A DNA stretch of 46,463 bases from Brumimicrobium sp964585545 (GCA_964585545.1 CAZPDT010000019.1:1-46463), one strand, 5' to 3'; shown: positions 16,649-24,789, counted from the stretch's first letter. Notes: generated by a model from the letters alone, not told the origin. Numbers and translations: made by a program.

Positions 16649-17215
16649 TTAATAAATCTTTGAGTTATAATTTTCGGGAAATTTTGGAGATATATTCTTG
16701 AAATATGTCTGAATTTCATCTAAAACGCTTTCCATTGAACGTTGCACCAGATCTTTATAAGCAATTGTATAACCAATTTTAATGTGCTTCGTTTGATAAT
16801 CTCCTGAAGCCATAACAATGGGTACTTTTGCCGCAATCGCCATATAGTAAAAGCCAAGTCGCCATTTTTCTGCATAAGAACGTGAGCCTTCTGGAGTAAT
16901 GACCAAACTAAAATTGTCTTTTTTTAATTTTTGGGCAACAATTTCAATTAATCCTCCTTTTTGTGAACGGTCAATCCCTATTGCTCCAATCCATTTAACA
17001 ATGGGACCGTAGAAAGCACTTGTATGATTGTGTTTGATGATTACTTTTAGTTGTTTTTTCAGTTTCCAATAAGTTAATATTCCAAAAAAGTAATCCCAAT
17101 TAGAAGTATGTGGTGCAACAACCAATATGCAACGATCCAATTCTTTTGGATTTCCTTCTAACTCTATTTTCCAACCCAATAACTTTAACAGAAGGTTACC
17201 AATTGTTTTTTTCAT
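16649..17215 (-). CDS. 1-acyl-sn-glycerol-3-phosphate acyltransferase-like (PlsC family)
   Basis: The enzyme transfers an acyl chain to a glycerolipid or related acceptor at the membrane. The PlsC motifs are present: block I as HTSNWDYF (HxxxxD with H and D intact) and block III as TPEGSRS. An intervening IGAIGIDRSQKGG supplies block II. At 188 residues it is short, as is common for the Bacteroidota branch whose acceptors are uncertain. I chose ATG 17215 (MKKTIGNLLLKLLGW…) over a further-upstream frame start at 17311. The upstream extension is non-conserved and a TAnnTTTG element (17274-17281) falls inside it. A 13-bp palindrome lies between promoter and start. Confidence 0.85.
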   Translation of the reverse strand: MKKTIGNLLLKLLGWKIELEGNPKELDRCILVVAPHTSNWDYFFGILTYWKLKKQLKVIIKHNHTSAFYGPIVKWIGAIGIDRSQKGGLIEIVAQKLKKDNFSLVITPEGSRSYAEKWRLGFYYMAIAAKVPIVMASGDYQTKHIKIGYTIAYKDLVQRSMESVLDEIQTYFKNISPKFPENYNSKIY

Positions 17216-17228
17216 AATTCGTTTATTT

Positions 17229-17241
17229 ACCCGAATCGGGT
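17229..17241. promoter_or_regulatory. Palindrome in the leader of the acyltransferase gene
   Basis: ACCCGA-A-TCGGGT is a perfect 13-bp palindrome, unusually GC-rich for this gap. It lies 13 bases upstream of the ATG at 17215 and downstream of the predicted transcription start. It could be a repressor operator or a leader hairpin. Confidence 0.45.
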
Positions 17242-17273
17242 CATTACAAATGAAAATGGAATCAAATGTTGGG

Positions 17274-17281
17274 CAAAGATA
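17274..17281 (-). promoter_or_regulatory. TAnnTTTG promoter element of the acyltransferase gene
   Basis: The minus strand reads TATCTTTG, exact match, 58 bases before the chosen ATG. It supports the internal start. Confidence 0.5.
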
Positions 17282-17354
17282 ACCATTTGTATTTATGAAT
17301 AAATTGGGCAAACAAAACCATTGGAATTGTGTTTCTTAGAAGGAACTAGCATTA

Positions 17355-17375
17355 TTTTAGATGATAGATTGTAGA
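17355..17375. repeat. Third copy of the TAGATTTTAG-type repeat
   Basis: The 21-base unit attttagatgatagattgtag differs from the tandem pair at 2690-2731 at two positions. It is followed by a shorter degenerate piece (attttagattgtggatggg). It lies in a ~440-base intergenic stretch (17216-17659) that otherwise holds only the promoters of the two divergent transcription units. Confidence 0.6.
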
Positions 17376-17590
17376 TGGGGTATTTTAGATTGTGGATGGG
17401 ATTCGTAATTTATATCAGGGAGTTACAAATGAAATATAGAATCAAAAGAATCCAAACATTAAATAATCAATACCTAAACTAGGGGTAGAAGCTATCTGGT
17501 AAAAACAGAGCAACTATTTGAAAATAAAACACGTATAATTTAAAATAAAAAAAACGCAGTGAATAATGCGAGGTAAATCGTTAGAAATGC

Positions 17591-17622
17591 TTTGAATAAT
17601 GTAGACTAAATGGTTAAGTTTG
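17591..17622 (+). promoter_or_regulatory. Complete TTTG / TAnnTTTG promoter of the pterin operon
   Basis: TTTG (17591-17594) and TAAGTTTG (17615-17622) are separated by 20 bases, the spacing expected for Bacteroidota -33/-7 promoters. The ATG follows 37 bases later at 17660. Confidence 0.65.
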
Positions 17623-17659
17623 CAAGAATTCAATTCATTTTTATAATATATAAGTTACA

Positions 17660-18328
17660 ATGACAAAATCAGTTGAAATCAAATCAATTGAATACCTTAC
17701 TCATGATGTTATTCGTGTAAGGTTAGAAAAGCCTAATGGAATTAACTATCTTCCTGGTCAAGCAGTAAATATATCCATAAGTAAGCCTGGTTGGGAGAAC
17801 AATATTCGATCTTTAACATTAACTTCTCTTCCGGAGGAAGACTTTCTAGAATTTGTCGTTAAAATTATTCATACTAGAAAAGGGACATTGAGTCAATTGG
17901 TTACAGCCGACCCTGGAGACACAATCTTTATCCATGAAATTTTTGGTGGAATCCATTATAAAGGAGAAGGTATTTTTATTGCTGGAGGAAGTGGTATTGC
18001 TCCGTTTATTGCTATATTGAAGGATTTGGAACGCCACAACAACATAGGAAGTAATAAATTGATCTTTGCCAATAAAACAAAGAAAGATATTATTTTAGAA
18101 GAAGCATTTCGTGAGCTTTTAGGCAATAATTTTGTTAATATTTTATCAGATGAGAGATTGTCAGATTATGAACATGGGTTTATTACTGCTGATTTAATTA
18201 AAAAACACATTCAAGACAATCTCAAATATTATTATCTATGTGGGCCTATCCCTATGCTTGACGCAGTAGAGAGTAATCTTTTAGAGCTTGGGGTTGACAA
18301 AAAGTATATTGTAAAACAAAATTTTTAA
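17660..18328 (+). CDS. Ferredoxin-NADP reductase-like flavin oxidoreductase
   Basis: The 222-residue protein has the two-domain FNR fold. An N-terminal flavin-binding barrel carries LPGQAVNIS and RSLTLTS. A C-terminal NAD(P) domain has GGSGIAPFIAIL (~115-126) and the terminal CGPIPMLDAVESNLLELGV. There is no 2Fe-2S cysteine cluster and no membrane segment, so it needs a separate electron acceptor such as a ferredoxin, flavodoxin or free flavin. It is the first gene of a three-gene operon, two bases ahead of a pteridine reductase-like gene. A redox step linked to pterins is therefore the most natural guess, but nothing in the sequence names the partner. Confidence 0.8.
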   Translation: MTKSVEIKSIEYLTHDVIRVRLEKPNGINYLPGQAVNISISKPGWENNIRSLTLTSLPEEDFLEFVVKIIHTRKGTLSQLVTADPGDTIFIHEIFGGIHYKGEGIFIAGGSGIAPFIAILKDLERHNNIGSNKLIFANKTKKDIILEEAFRELLGNNFVNILSDERLSDYEHGFITADLIKKHIQDNLKYYYLCGPIPMLDAVESNLLELGVDKKYIVKQNF

Positions 18329-18330
18329 GA

Positions 18331-19047
18331 ATGAAAAAATCTGCCTTAGTTACTGGAAGCTCCGACAGGATTGGAAAAGCAATCTCCTTAGAATTAGCAA
18401 AACGCGGTTATAACATAATTCTTCATTACAACAATTCTTCTGAAAAGGCTGAGAAATTAAAAAATAAAATAGAAAATCAATATCCTGTTATAGCACATCC
18501 TCTTTCTATCCAATTTCTAGAGGACAATAACTACGATTTAATTTTTCAAGAACTTAAGGATAAAGAATTCAATATTGAGGTTTTGGTCAATTGTGCTTCT
18601 GACTTTGAGCGCTCTACCTTTAAAGACAAGGGAAATGAACTTCTTCGAAAAGAATATAAAATTAATTTTGAAAATCCATATCTTATCACAAAATCCTATG
18701 CTTCTATTTTTAAAAATGGACACATTATCAATTTTTTAGACACCAAAGTAACAAAGCATTCCACCGATCGATTGGATTATATTTTAAGTAAAAAAATATT
18801 GAGGGACTTTACTCAACTTTCTGCTGTTGAGCTGGCTCCGGAATTTAAGGTGAATGCTATTGCGCCTGGATTGGTCTTGCCTCCTCCAGATCAAGATGAA
18901 AAATATTTACTAAATTTAGCCAAAGAAATTCCTTTAAAAACAATTGGAAGTGTTGAAGAGGTTTTAAAGGCTTTTCGATTTTTATTAGAAAGTGATTTTG
19001 TAACTGGTCAAATTTTATACATTGATGGTGGGGATCACTTGATTTAA
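18331..19047 (+). CDS. SDR reductase, pteridine/dihydromonapterin reductase-like (FolM/PTR1 type)
   Basis: PTR1 and FolM reduce dihydropterins to tetrahydropterins with NADPH. This 238-residue short-chain dehydrogenase has the pteridine reductase nucleotide motif TGxxxRxG (TGSSDRIG, 8-15) in place of the usual TGxxxGIG. It also has VNCAS at the NNAG position. The catalytic Ser of ordinary SDRs is replaced by Asp137, 13 residues before Tyr150, with Lys154 four further on; this Asp-Tyr-Lys arrangement and spacing is that of PTR1 and FolM. It lies between a flavin reductase and a FolX-FolK-like fusion gene, which fits conversion of dihydromonapterin to tetrahydromonapterin. The substrate is inferred, and a folate-reducing activity is the alternative. 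Confidence 0.8.
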   Translation: MKKSALVTGSSDRIGKAISLELAKRGYNIILHYNNSSEKAEKLKNKIENQYPVIAHPLSIQFLEDNNYDLIFQELKDKEFNIEVLVNCASDFERSTFKDKGNELLRKEYKINFENPYLITKSYASIFKNGHIINFLDTKVTKHSTDRLDYILSKKILRDFTQLSAVELAPEFKVNAIAPGLVLPPPDQDEKYLLNLAKEIPLKTIGSVEEVLKAFRFLLESDFVTGQILYIDGGDHLI

Positions 19048-19065
19048 AATTTAATTTAAAGAATT

Positions 19066-19848
19066 ATGGAAAGCGCGTCAATGCCACAATTGTCTAGTAT
19101 TAATGTTGAAAATCTTAGGTTAAGAGCTTATATTGGATTTATCGATTGGGAAAAGGAAAAACTCCAAGATGTTGTCCTCTCCTATTCTTTTAAATATGAT
19201 TCCCGAGTTGCAGCGCAAAGCGATGAGGTAAAAGATGGTGTGGATTATAAAGCATTGACCAAGCAAATCATTAAGATGGTTGACAATCAAAGCTTTCAAC
19301 TTATTGAATACTTGGCTGAAAAGATTTATATAAAAATTCAAAAATACGCTCCTAAGATTCAAGATATCGAAGTGAAAATTGAAAAACCTTTTGCTTTGCG
19401 CTTTGCCGACAATGTATTTGTGAAAATTTCAAAAGAAGACCGATACAACTCTGCAATTATAGCGCTGGGTTCTAATATCAACCCCAAAGAGAATTTTGAA
19501 AAAGGCCTCTGTGAGTTGAGACGACTTGGCTGCATTGTACAACGTACTGATTTTATTAAAACATCACCCTTAAAGTTTAAAGACCAAGCCGATTTTTTAA
19601 ATGGTGCAATTCTTCTGCAAACCAAAAAAAACCTTTCCGAATTGGAATTAGAACTTAAACAAATCGAGGCTATTGCCGGTCGTGTGCGCTCTGATAATAA
19701 AAATGCGGCACGAGAGATAGATTTAGATGTTATTACCTACAACGGATTTCTTATTGATAACAATATTAAAGAACTTCCATTTTTGATTGATTTTGTAAAA
19801 TACCTACAACCTGAAATGGCTAACGAAATCTTGAAGCCTATTTTATAA
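19066..19848 (+). CDS. FolX/FolB-like domain fused to a FolK (HPPK)-like domain
   Basis: Residues ~10-123 form a dihydroneopterin aldolase/epimerase domain with the four active-site positions Glu29 (DWEK), Tyr61 (VDYKAL), Glu81 (LIEYLAE) and Lys107. NLRLRAYIGF…QDVV and KPFALRFADNV resemble E. coli FolX (dihydroneopterin triphosphate 2'-epimerase) more than FolB. Residues ~127-260 are HPPK-like: ALGSN (133-137), GRVRSDNKNAAREIDLDV with Asp219 and Asp221 as the Mg ligands. The HPPK half ends with FLIDFVKYLQPEM instead of the usual VPH…NRGF…PL segment, so it lacks the His/Arg that help bind ATP. The start could also be ATG at residue 6. It is the last gene of the pterin operon, 18 bases after the reductase. 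Confidence 0.82.
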   Translation: MESASMPQLSSINVENLRLRAYIGFIDWEKEKLQDVVLSYSFKYDSRVAAQSDEVKDGVDYKALTKQIIKMVDNQSFQLIEYLAEKIYIKIQKYAPKIQDIEVKIEKPFALRFADNVFVKISKEDRYNSAIIALGSNINPKENFEKGLCELRRLGCIVQRTDFIKTSPLKFKDQADFLNGAILLQTKKNLSELELELKQIEAIAGRVRSDNKNAAREIDLDVITYNGFLIDNNIKELPFLIDFVKYLQPEMANEILKPIL

Positions 19849-19898
19849 GGTTTCAAAAGTTTAAGAAAATTTTAATACAAAAGTCAAATTACATTCCA

Positions 19899-19906
19899 TA
19901 ACTTTG
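19899..19906 (+). promoter_or_regulatory. TAnnTTTG promoter element of the thioredoxin-like gene
   Basis: TAACTTTG, exact match, ends 23 bases before the ATG at 19930 and lies 50 bases after the pterin operon. It marks a separate transcript. Confidence 0.5.
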
Positions 19907-19929
19907 TACGTACAGATAAAATATATTCT

Positions 19930-20454
19930 ATGATTCATAATATGAAAATTCCCGCATTGGTTGTCTTGTTATTGTTCTCATTTTGTTCTTTTGGACAAGA
20001 TGTTGGACCAACAATCAATGATACACTGGTTTACAATGAAATAGGCAGCGACCTACCTCAAGTGAGAATTGAGACGATAGATTCTACAATTCTAACTAAT
20101 GCAGATTTAGATACAGATACTTACCTGTTTTTTATTGCCTTTAACCCGAATTGTGGACATTGCATTAGAGAAGCAAAGTTATTCAATGAAAATGCCGAAC
20201 TTTTTAAAGATATTAAGGTCGTTTTTGTTGCAAACCCTGATAGGAAATCAGACCTTCCCGAATTCATTGAAGCAACCCATTTCAATGAGAAGGCTAATTT
20301 TATTTTGGGAGTAGACCGAAATGAAACTGTCAAAAAAATGAAAATTTATGGTTTGCTTCCGCACATTATAATATACAATAACGATCACAAACTACTAAAG
20401 ATATTCAAGGGTGACACTTCCATTGAGGATCTAAAAATATACTTATCCAACTAG
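19930..20454 (+). CDS. Secreted thioredoxin-fold protein with CGHC site
   Basis: A signal peptide (…KIPALVVLLLFSFCSFGQ) precedes a ~145-residue thioredoxin-like domain. The redox motif is CGHC (Cys75/Cys78) in FFIAFNPNCGHCIREAKLF, and LLPHIIIYN supplies the cis-Pro loop. CGHC is the motif of protein disulfide isomerases and suggests a more oxidising role than the WCxxC of TlpA proteins. The domain is weakly conserved otherwise. Translation may begin at ATG 19930 or ATG 19942 (MKIPAL…); both give a good signal peptide. It converges on the MFS gene, with the 3' ends overlapping by four bases. Confidence 0.75.
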   Translation: MIHNMKIPALVVLLLFSFCSFGQDVGPTINDTLVYNEIGSDLPQVRIETIDSTILTNADLDTDTYLFFIAFNPNCGHCIREAKLFNENAELFKDIKVVFVANPDRKSDLPEFIEATHFNEKANFILGVDRNETVKKMKIYGLLPHIIIYNNDHKLLKIFKGDTSIEDLKIYLSN

Positions 20455-21680
20455 TATGTTTTTACTCTTTTTTTATATTTTTCTTTAACCCTCGGTAAGA
20501 ATCCTGCAAATAACCCCAGCAATGGTAAAAAAGAGCAGATTAAGAAAATAAATTCTATACTTGTTTCATCAGCAATAAGTCCTAAAACTGCTGATCCTAT
20601 AGCACCCATTCCAAAAGAAAATCCATAAAATAAGCCCGAGACCATTCCCAGTTTTCCTGGCAGCAATTCTTGTCCATAAACGATAATAGCAGGGAATGCA
20701 GAGGCCAAAATAACACCAATAATTGCAATGAGTACAACGGTCCAAAAAAGACCTACATACGGCAACATCAATGTAAACGGTGCAACACCTAGGATTGAAA
20801 ACCAAATGATGTTTTTACGTCCATATTTATCGCCTAAAGACCCTCCCAACAAAGTCCCTGCAGCCACAGCCGCTAAAAATACAAAGAGGTAAATTTGTGA
20901 TGTCTGAATTGAAACACCAAAATGATCAATCATATAAAAAGTTAGATAATTTTTAACGACGGCCATGTAGAAAAACTTAGAAAAAATAAGCACCATAAGT
21001 ATAAAGATAGCCCATGCCACCTTCTTTTTAGGCAAATGGTGGGTTGCTTCTAAGCCCATTTCTGATGGTTTTTTGCGTTTAAAATCTTGACGTTTGTACC
21101 ACTTGCCAATATATATAAGAATAAAGATGGCGATTAAAGCCAACAAAGCAAATAAAGCAACATAATGTTGTCCAAATGGAACTACAATTGCTGCTGCTAA
21201 TAATGGACCTATTGCAGTGCCTGTATTTCCTCCTACTTGAAAAACAGATTGTGCCATTCCAGCTCGACCCCCTGAAGCATATCTTGCCATTCTGGAAGAC
21301 TCAGGGTGAAAAATTGATGAGCCGATTCCAATGAGTCCTACCGAAATTAAAACTGTGATAAAATTGACAGAATAGGCCAAGGCAATTAACCCTAGAAATG
21401 AAAACCCCATCCCAATTGCTAAAGAATAGGGTTGCGGCCGCTTATCCGTATAATTTCCAACAACTGGTTGAAAAATAGAGGCGGTTAATTGAAAGGTTAA
21501 GGTGATTAACCCTATTTGTGTGAAATTCAATTCATAATTAACCTTCAAAAGAGGATAAATAGCTTGAATAACCATCTGCAAAGCGTCGTTAAGAAAATGG
21601 GCGATACTTAAAGCTATTAATATTGAAAAAACAGTATTATTGGTGTTGGTGTTTTCCGATTTCTTTCTTTTGAAATTCAT
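20451..21680 (-). CDS. MFS transporter, fosmidomycin resistance (Fsr)-like
   Basis: Fsr-type major facilitator proteins export small drugs or metabolites by proton antiport. The protein has ~12 hydrophobic helices, the MFS loop motif VVGNYTDKRPQPY after helix 2 and the Fsr hallmark GRAGMAQSVFQVGGNTGTAIGPLLAA. LGGSLGDKYGRKN marks the second half's equivalent loop. I chose ATG 21680 (MNFKRKK…) instead of a frame start at 21752, because an exact TAnnTTTG element lies inside the longer version and the extra 24 residues are not conserved. The resulting length (409) is normal for the family. The natural substrate is unknown. Confidence 0.85.
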   Translation of the reverse strand: MNFKRKKSENTNTNNTVFSILIALSIAHFLNDALQMVIQAIYPLLKVNYELNFTQIGLITLTFQLTASIFQPVVGNYTDKRPQPYSLAIGMGFSFLGLIALAYSVNFITVLISVGLIGIGSSIFHPESSRMARYASGGRAGMAQSVFQVGGNTGTAIGPLLAAAIVVPFGQHYVALFALLALIAIFILIYIGKWYKRQDFKRKKPSEMGLEATHHLPKKKVAWAIFILMVLIFSKFFYMAVVKNYLTFYMIDHFGVSIQTSQIYLFVFLAAVAAGTLLGGSLGDKYGRKNIIWFSILGVAPFTLMLPYVGLFWTVVLIAIIGVILASAFPAIIVYGQELLPGKLGMVSGLFYGFSFGMGAIGSAVLGLIADETSIEFIFLICSFLPLLGLFAGFLPRVKEKYKKRVKTY

Positions 21681-21697
21681 ATCTATGACTGATTTTG

Positions 21698-21705
21698 CAA
21701 AACTA
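21698..21705 (-). promoter_or_regulatory. TAnnTTTG promoter element of the MFS gene
   Basis: The minus strand reads TAGTTTTG, exact match, 17 bases before the ATG at 21680. It decides the start choice for that gene. Confidence 0.55.
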
Positions 21706-21823
21706 TTAAAAATAAAACCTACATACAATAAGAATCTGTCATAAAACAGCAAGAAAAAAGATGTTGATATTTCTTTAATTTCATTATAGAATCAATACCT
21801 TTATGGCTCTAAAATTAAAGATT

Positions 21824-23596
21824 ATGACAGTTAAAGAAAGAATAGCCCAATTGCGTGCTGAAATGGATGAAAATAACATTGATGCTTTTATTGTTTATTC
21901 GGCCGATCCACACATGAGTGAATACCTCCCGAAAGAATGGGGCGAGCGAACGTGGATATCTGGTTTCACCGGATCAGCAGGGTTTGTTGTAATTCTTAAG
22001 GACAAAGCAGGTCTGTGGACAGATGGACGCTATTTCACCCAAGCGCCTGTCCAATTAGAAGGTTCAGGAATTGATTTATTTAAAGATGGTGTTGAAGGTA
22101 CGCCCAATTATATCGATTGGATTATTGCAGAAACACCTGAGAATGCTAAAGTAGCGGTCAATGCCTTAACAACATCTCACTCCTATTGGGAAAACTTACA
22201 ATCGAAGTTAGAAAAGAAAAATAGAGAACTTGTGGATTTGCCATTGTTGAATAATGTTTGGACTGATCGACCTGCTCCAAGTCAAAATCCAATTTTTGTG
22301 CATCCTATTGAAAGAGCTGGACAGTCGGCTAGTGATAAAATTAACGCCATTCGACAAAAAATGAAAGAGCAAGGCGCGACCGCCCATATTATAACAAGTT
22401 TAGACGACGTGGCATGGACGCTTAATCTTAGAGGCAGTGATGTCCAGTGTAATCCCGTTTTTTTAGGATACATTTTAATTACATTAGAGGAATCGATTCT
22501 TTTCGTAGAAGAAGAGAAATTAAATCTTGAAGCACAACAATTGCTAGATGAAACGCAAGTCAAAAGTAAGCCTTACAATACGTTTTTTGATACAATAAGA
22601 GATTTACAAAAAACATCTGTACTTGTTTCTCCGAGCAGTAATCAGGCTATATATGAAGCCTTGAAATACAATAATCACATCATCAGTGAAGCTGTTCCTG
22701 GTCATCTGATGAAAGCCATTAAAAACAAAACAGAGTTGGAGGGATTCCGCACAGTAATGGTAAAAGACGGTGTCGCTATGGTTAAGTTCTTACATTGGAT
22801 TACACATAATGTTGGGAAAGTGCCTATGACAGAATTCAGTATTGGAGAAAAACTCGAAAGTTTCCGCGCTGAGGGTGAAAATTTTGTAGGCATCAGTTTT
22901 GACAGTATTGTAGGGTATAATGGAAATGGCGCAATTGTACATTACAAAGCTCCAGAAGAAGGAAGTGCTGAGGTAACGAACAAAGGAACACTATTGGTTG
23001 ATTCTGGAGGTCAATATTTGGAAGGAACAACAGACATAACCAGAACCTTCCCATTGGAAGAGCAAATGAGTGAAGATTTTAAAAGAGACTATACACTTGT
23101 TTTAAAAGGGCACATCCGACTTGCTCTGGCCAAGTTTCCGAAAGGGACTCGAGGCGTGCAATTGGACGCCTTTGCGCGCTTACCTCTTTGGGAAGAAGGA
23201 AAAGATTATAACCACGGTACAGGTCATGGTGTCGGTAGTTTTATGAATGTACACGAAGGACCACAAAGTATTCGAAAGGATTTACACCCACAACCACTTG
23301 TTGAGGGGATGGTATTATCCAACGAACCTGGTTACTACCCTGTGGGAAAATATGGAATTCGTCTAGAAAATCTTGTTGAGGTAAAAGAATGGAAAAAAAC
23401 GGAATGGAATACATTTTATGCCTTTGAAGATCTCACCTTATGCCCATTCTTTAAAAGCCCAATTATAAAAGAATTGCTTTCTAAAGATGAAATACAGTGG
23501 CTCAATGATTATCACAAGAAATGTGAGGAGCAGTTAGCTCCGAATTTGGAAGGGAAGGTAAAGGATTGGTTCCTAGAAATGGTAAAACCACTGTAA
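21824..23596 (+). CDS. Xaa-Pro aminopeptidase (M24B, aminopeptidase P)
   Basis: The enzyme removes N-terminal residues that precede proline, using two divalent metal ions. The protein has two creatinase-like N-terminal domains and a C-terminal pita-bread domain, the eukaryotic-type (~590 residue) aminopeptidase P layout. The metal ligands are visible as VDSGG and TTDITRT (two Asp), HGTGHGVG (His), NEPGYY and RLENLV (two Glu). No signal peptide is present, so it acts in the cytoplasm. I preferred ATG 21824 (MTVKERIAQLRAEM…) over ATG 21803. TACCTTTA, one base from the -7 consensus, overlaps the upstream ATG, and the family starts near MTVKERI. Confidence 0.9.
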   Translation: MTVKERIAQLRAEMDENNIDAFIVYSADPHMSEYLPKEWGERTWISGFTGSAGFVVILKDKAGLWTDGRYFTQAPVQLEGSGIDLFKDGVEGTPNYIDWIIAETPENAKVAVNALTTSHSYWENLQSKLEKKNRELVDLPLLNNVWTDRPAPSQNPIFVHPIERAGQSASDKINAIRQKMKEQGATAHIITSLDDVAWTLNLRGSDVQCNPVFLGYILITLEESILFVEEEKLNLEAQQLLDETQVKSKPYNTFFDTIRDLQKTSVLVSPSSNQAIYEALKYNNHIISEAVPGHLMKAIKNKTELEGFRTVMVKDGVAMVKFLHWITHNVGKVPMTEFSIGEKLESFRAEGENFVGISFDSIVGYNGNGAIVHYKAPEEGSAEVTNKGTLLVDSGGQYLEGTTDITRTFPLEEQMSEDFKRDYTLVLKGHIRLALAKFPKGTRGVQLDAFARLPLWEEGKDYNHGTGHGVGSFMNVHEGPQSIRKDLHPQPLVEGMVLSNEPGYYPVGKYGIRLENLVEVKEWKKTEWNTFYAFEDLTLCPFFKSPIIKELLSKDEIQWLNDYHKKCEEQLAPNLEGKVKDWFLEMVKPL

Positions 23597-23625
23597 TTTC
23601 ATACAGTTGAAGGCACAACACACTT

Positions 23626-24129
23626 TTATCTCAAAATTGTCCCAATAAAACCACTCATTTCTTTTGTGCTGAGGTTAATGGCAATGATTTTTCCTTTTTT
23701 GTCTACAACAACATTAAAAGGTAAACCTTTAATTCCATAATCCTTAGCTGGCTGACTCTTCCAGAATTTCAAATCACTGACTTGGGGCCAAGCAACTTCA
23801 TTTTGTTCAATCCCTGCTCGCCAATTCTCTTTACTGTAATCAAGTGAAACTCCGAGGATTTCAAACTTCCCTTTGTTGACCTCCGTTTGAAAATGCTGAT
23901 AAATTTCAGCAATTTCTTTCTGTTCCTTTACACAAGGTGCACACCAAGTCGCCCAAAAATCAATAAGAACCAACTTCCCTCTTAACGAAGTAAGGGCTAG
24001 CGTATCACCTTTCGGAGTAGGCAAAGCAATTTCAGGAGCATCATCCCCTATTTTCAAAGGTGTATGCTGTGAAAAAACAGAGAAACTAAGCACCAATATA
24101 CCTATAAGAAGTAACGTGTTTTTAATCAT
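23626..24129 (-). CDS. TlpA-like periplasmic thioredoxin
   Basis: A signal peptide (MIKNTLLLIGILVLSFSVFSQ) leads to a TlpA/ResA-type domain: DAPEIALPTPKGDTLALTSLRGKLVLIDFWATWCAPC with Cys63 and Cys66, and a KGLPFNVVV cis-Pro loop. Such proteins reduce disulfides, often in cytochrome c or metal-centre maturation. Its start overlaps the end of the rhodanese-like gene by eight bases, so the two are co-translated and probably act on the same sulfur or redox chemistry in the periplasm. Confidence 0.87.
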   Translation of the reverse strand: MIKNTLLLIGILVLSFSVFSQHTPLKIGDDAPEIALPTPKGDTLALTSLRGKLVLIDFWATWCAPCVKEQKEIAEIYQHFQTEVNKGKFEILGVSLDYSKENWRAGIEQNEVAWPQVSDLKFWKSQPAKDYGIKGLPFNVVVDKKGKIIAINLSTKEMSGFIGTILR

Positions 24130-24568
24130 CTGTTGTCGGATATCCTTTGTCTAACCAATCGGTTTTGATGTTGTCAGGCAAATCGAGCAATTTTGCATTG
24201 GTAAATCCCATTTCTTTAAGCAAATTGAAGGCTGGACGAACATTGGGACATTTTGAATAAGGACAACAGCCACAATAAATTACTACTTCTTTGTTCTTAT
24301 CAACGTGCTTTAAATACCCTCTTAGCTTTGTTAAATTGGCCGACTCTCCTGCTGGCCCCATATCAACTGAGCCAGGAATATCTGCCTGATAACCAATGCA
24401 AATAATAAGCATATCTTTAGTTTCATTGGCAGTAATTTTCTCTGAAAGTGTTTGGGGCGCTAGCAATTGATCTTTATTCCAAGGAAATGCTTGATGCTGA
24501 GCCATTGCATTTGCTCCAAAAAGTAGAGCAATAGCGATTAAAAGTGAAATTTTTCGTATCATATTCAT
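24122..24568 (-). CDS. Exported rhodanese-like protein with CxCC…C motif
   Basis: The N-terminal signal peptide (…IRKISLLIAIALLFGANAMAQ) sends a single rhodanese-like domain to the periplasm. The expected active-site loop is YCGCCPYSKCPNVRPAF: Cys99, Cys101, Cys102 and Cys107, more cysteines than the usual single-Cys CRxGxR loop of sulfurtransferases. This could hold a metal or a polysulfide instead of transferring one sulfur. Its downstream partner is a TlpA-like thioredoxin with an eight-base overlap. Function beyond 'thiol/sulfur chemistry in the envelope' is not supported. Confidence 0.78.
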   Translation of the reverse strand: MNMIRKISLLIAIALLFGANAMAQHQAFPWNKDQLLAPQTLSEKITANETKDMLIICIGYQADIPGSVDMGPAGESANLTKLRGYLKHVDKNKEVVIYCGCCPYSKCPNVRPAFNLLKEMGFTNAKLLDLPDNIKTDWLDKGYPTTDD

Positions 24569-24709
24569 ATTGTTTTATCATAAAAGTAAAGAAATATATT
24601 TGTATTCCTTTTCTTCATTAACAAAGATTATGCAAAAAAATAAATAATCGACTTTTGTATTTTATTCTTCTATGAATTGTCCCATCTGGCTTTCCTTAAA
24701 AAATAAATA

Positions 24710-24740
24710 TTTGAATTTTAAAATAATTGACGTAATTTTG
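24710..24740 (+). promoter_or_regulatory. Complete TTTG / TAnnTTTG promoter of the His-rich secreted protein gene
   Basis: TTTG (24710-24713) and TAATTTTG (24733-24740) are 19 bases apart. The ATG lies 49 bases downstream at 24790. Confidence 0.65.
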
Positions 24741-24789
24741 GCATAGAATTTTCTAACTTAGAAAATAAATAACCAAAATTTATTAAAAG

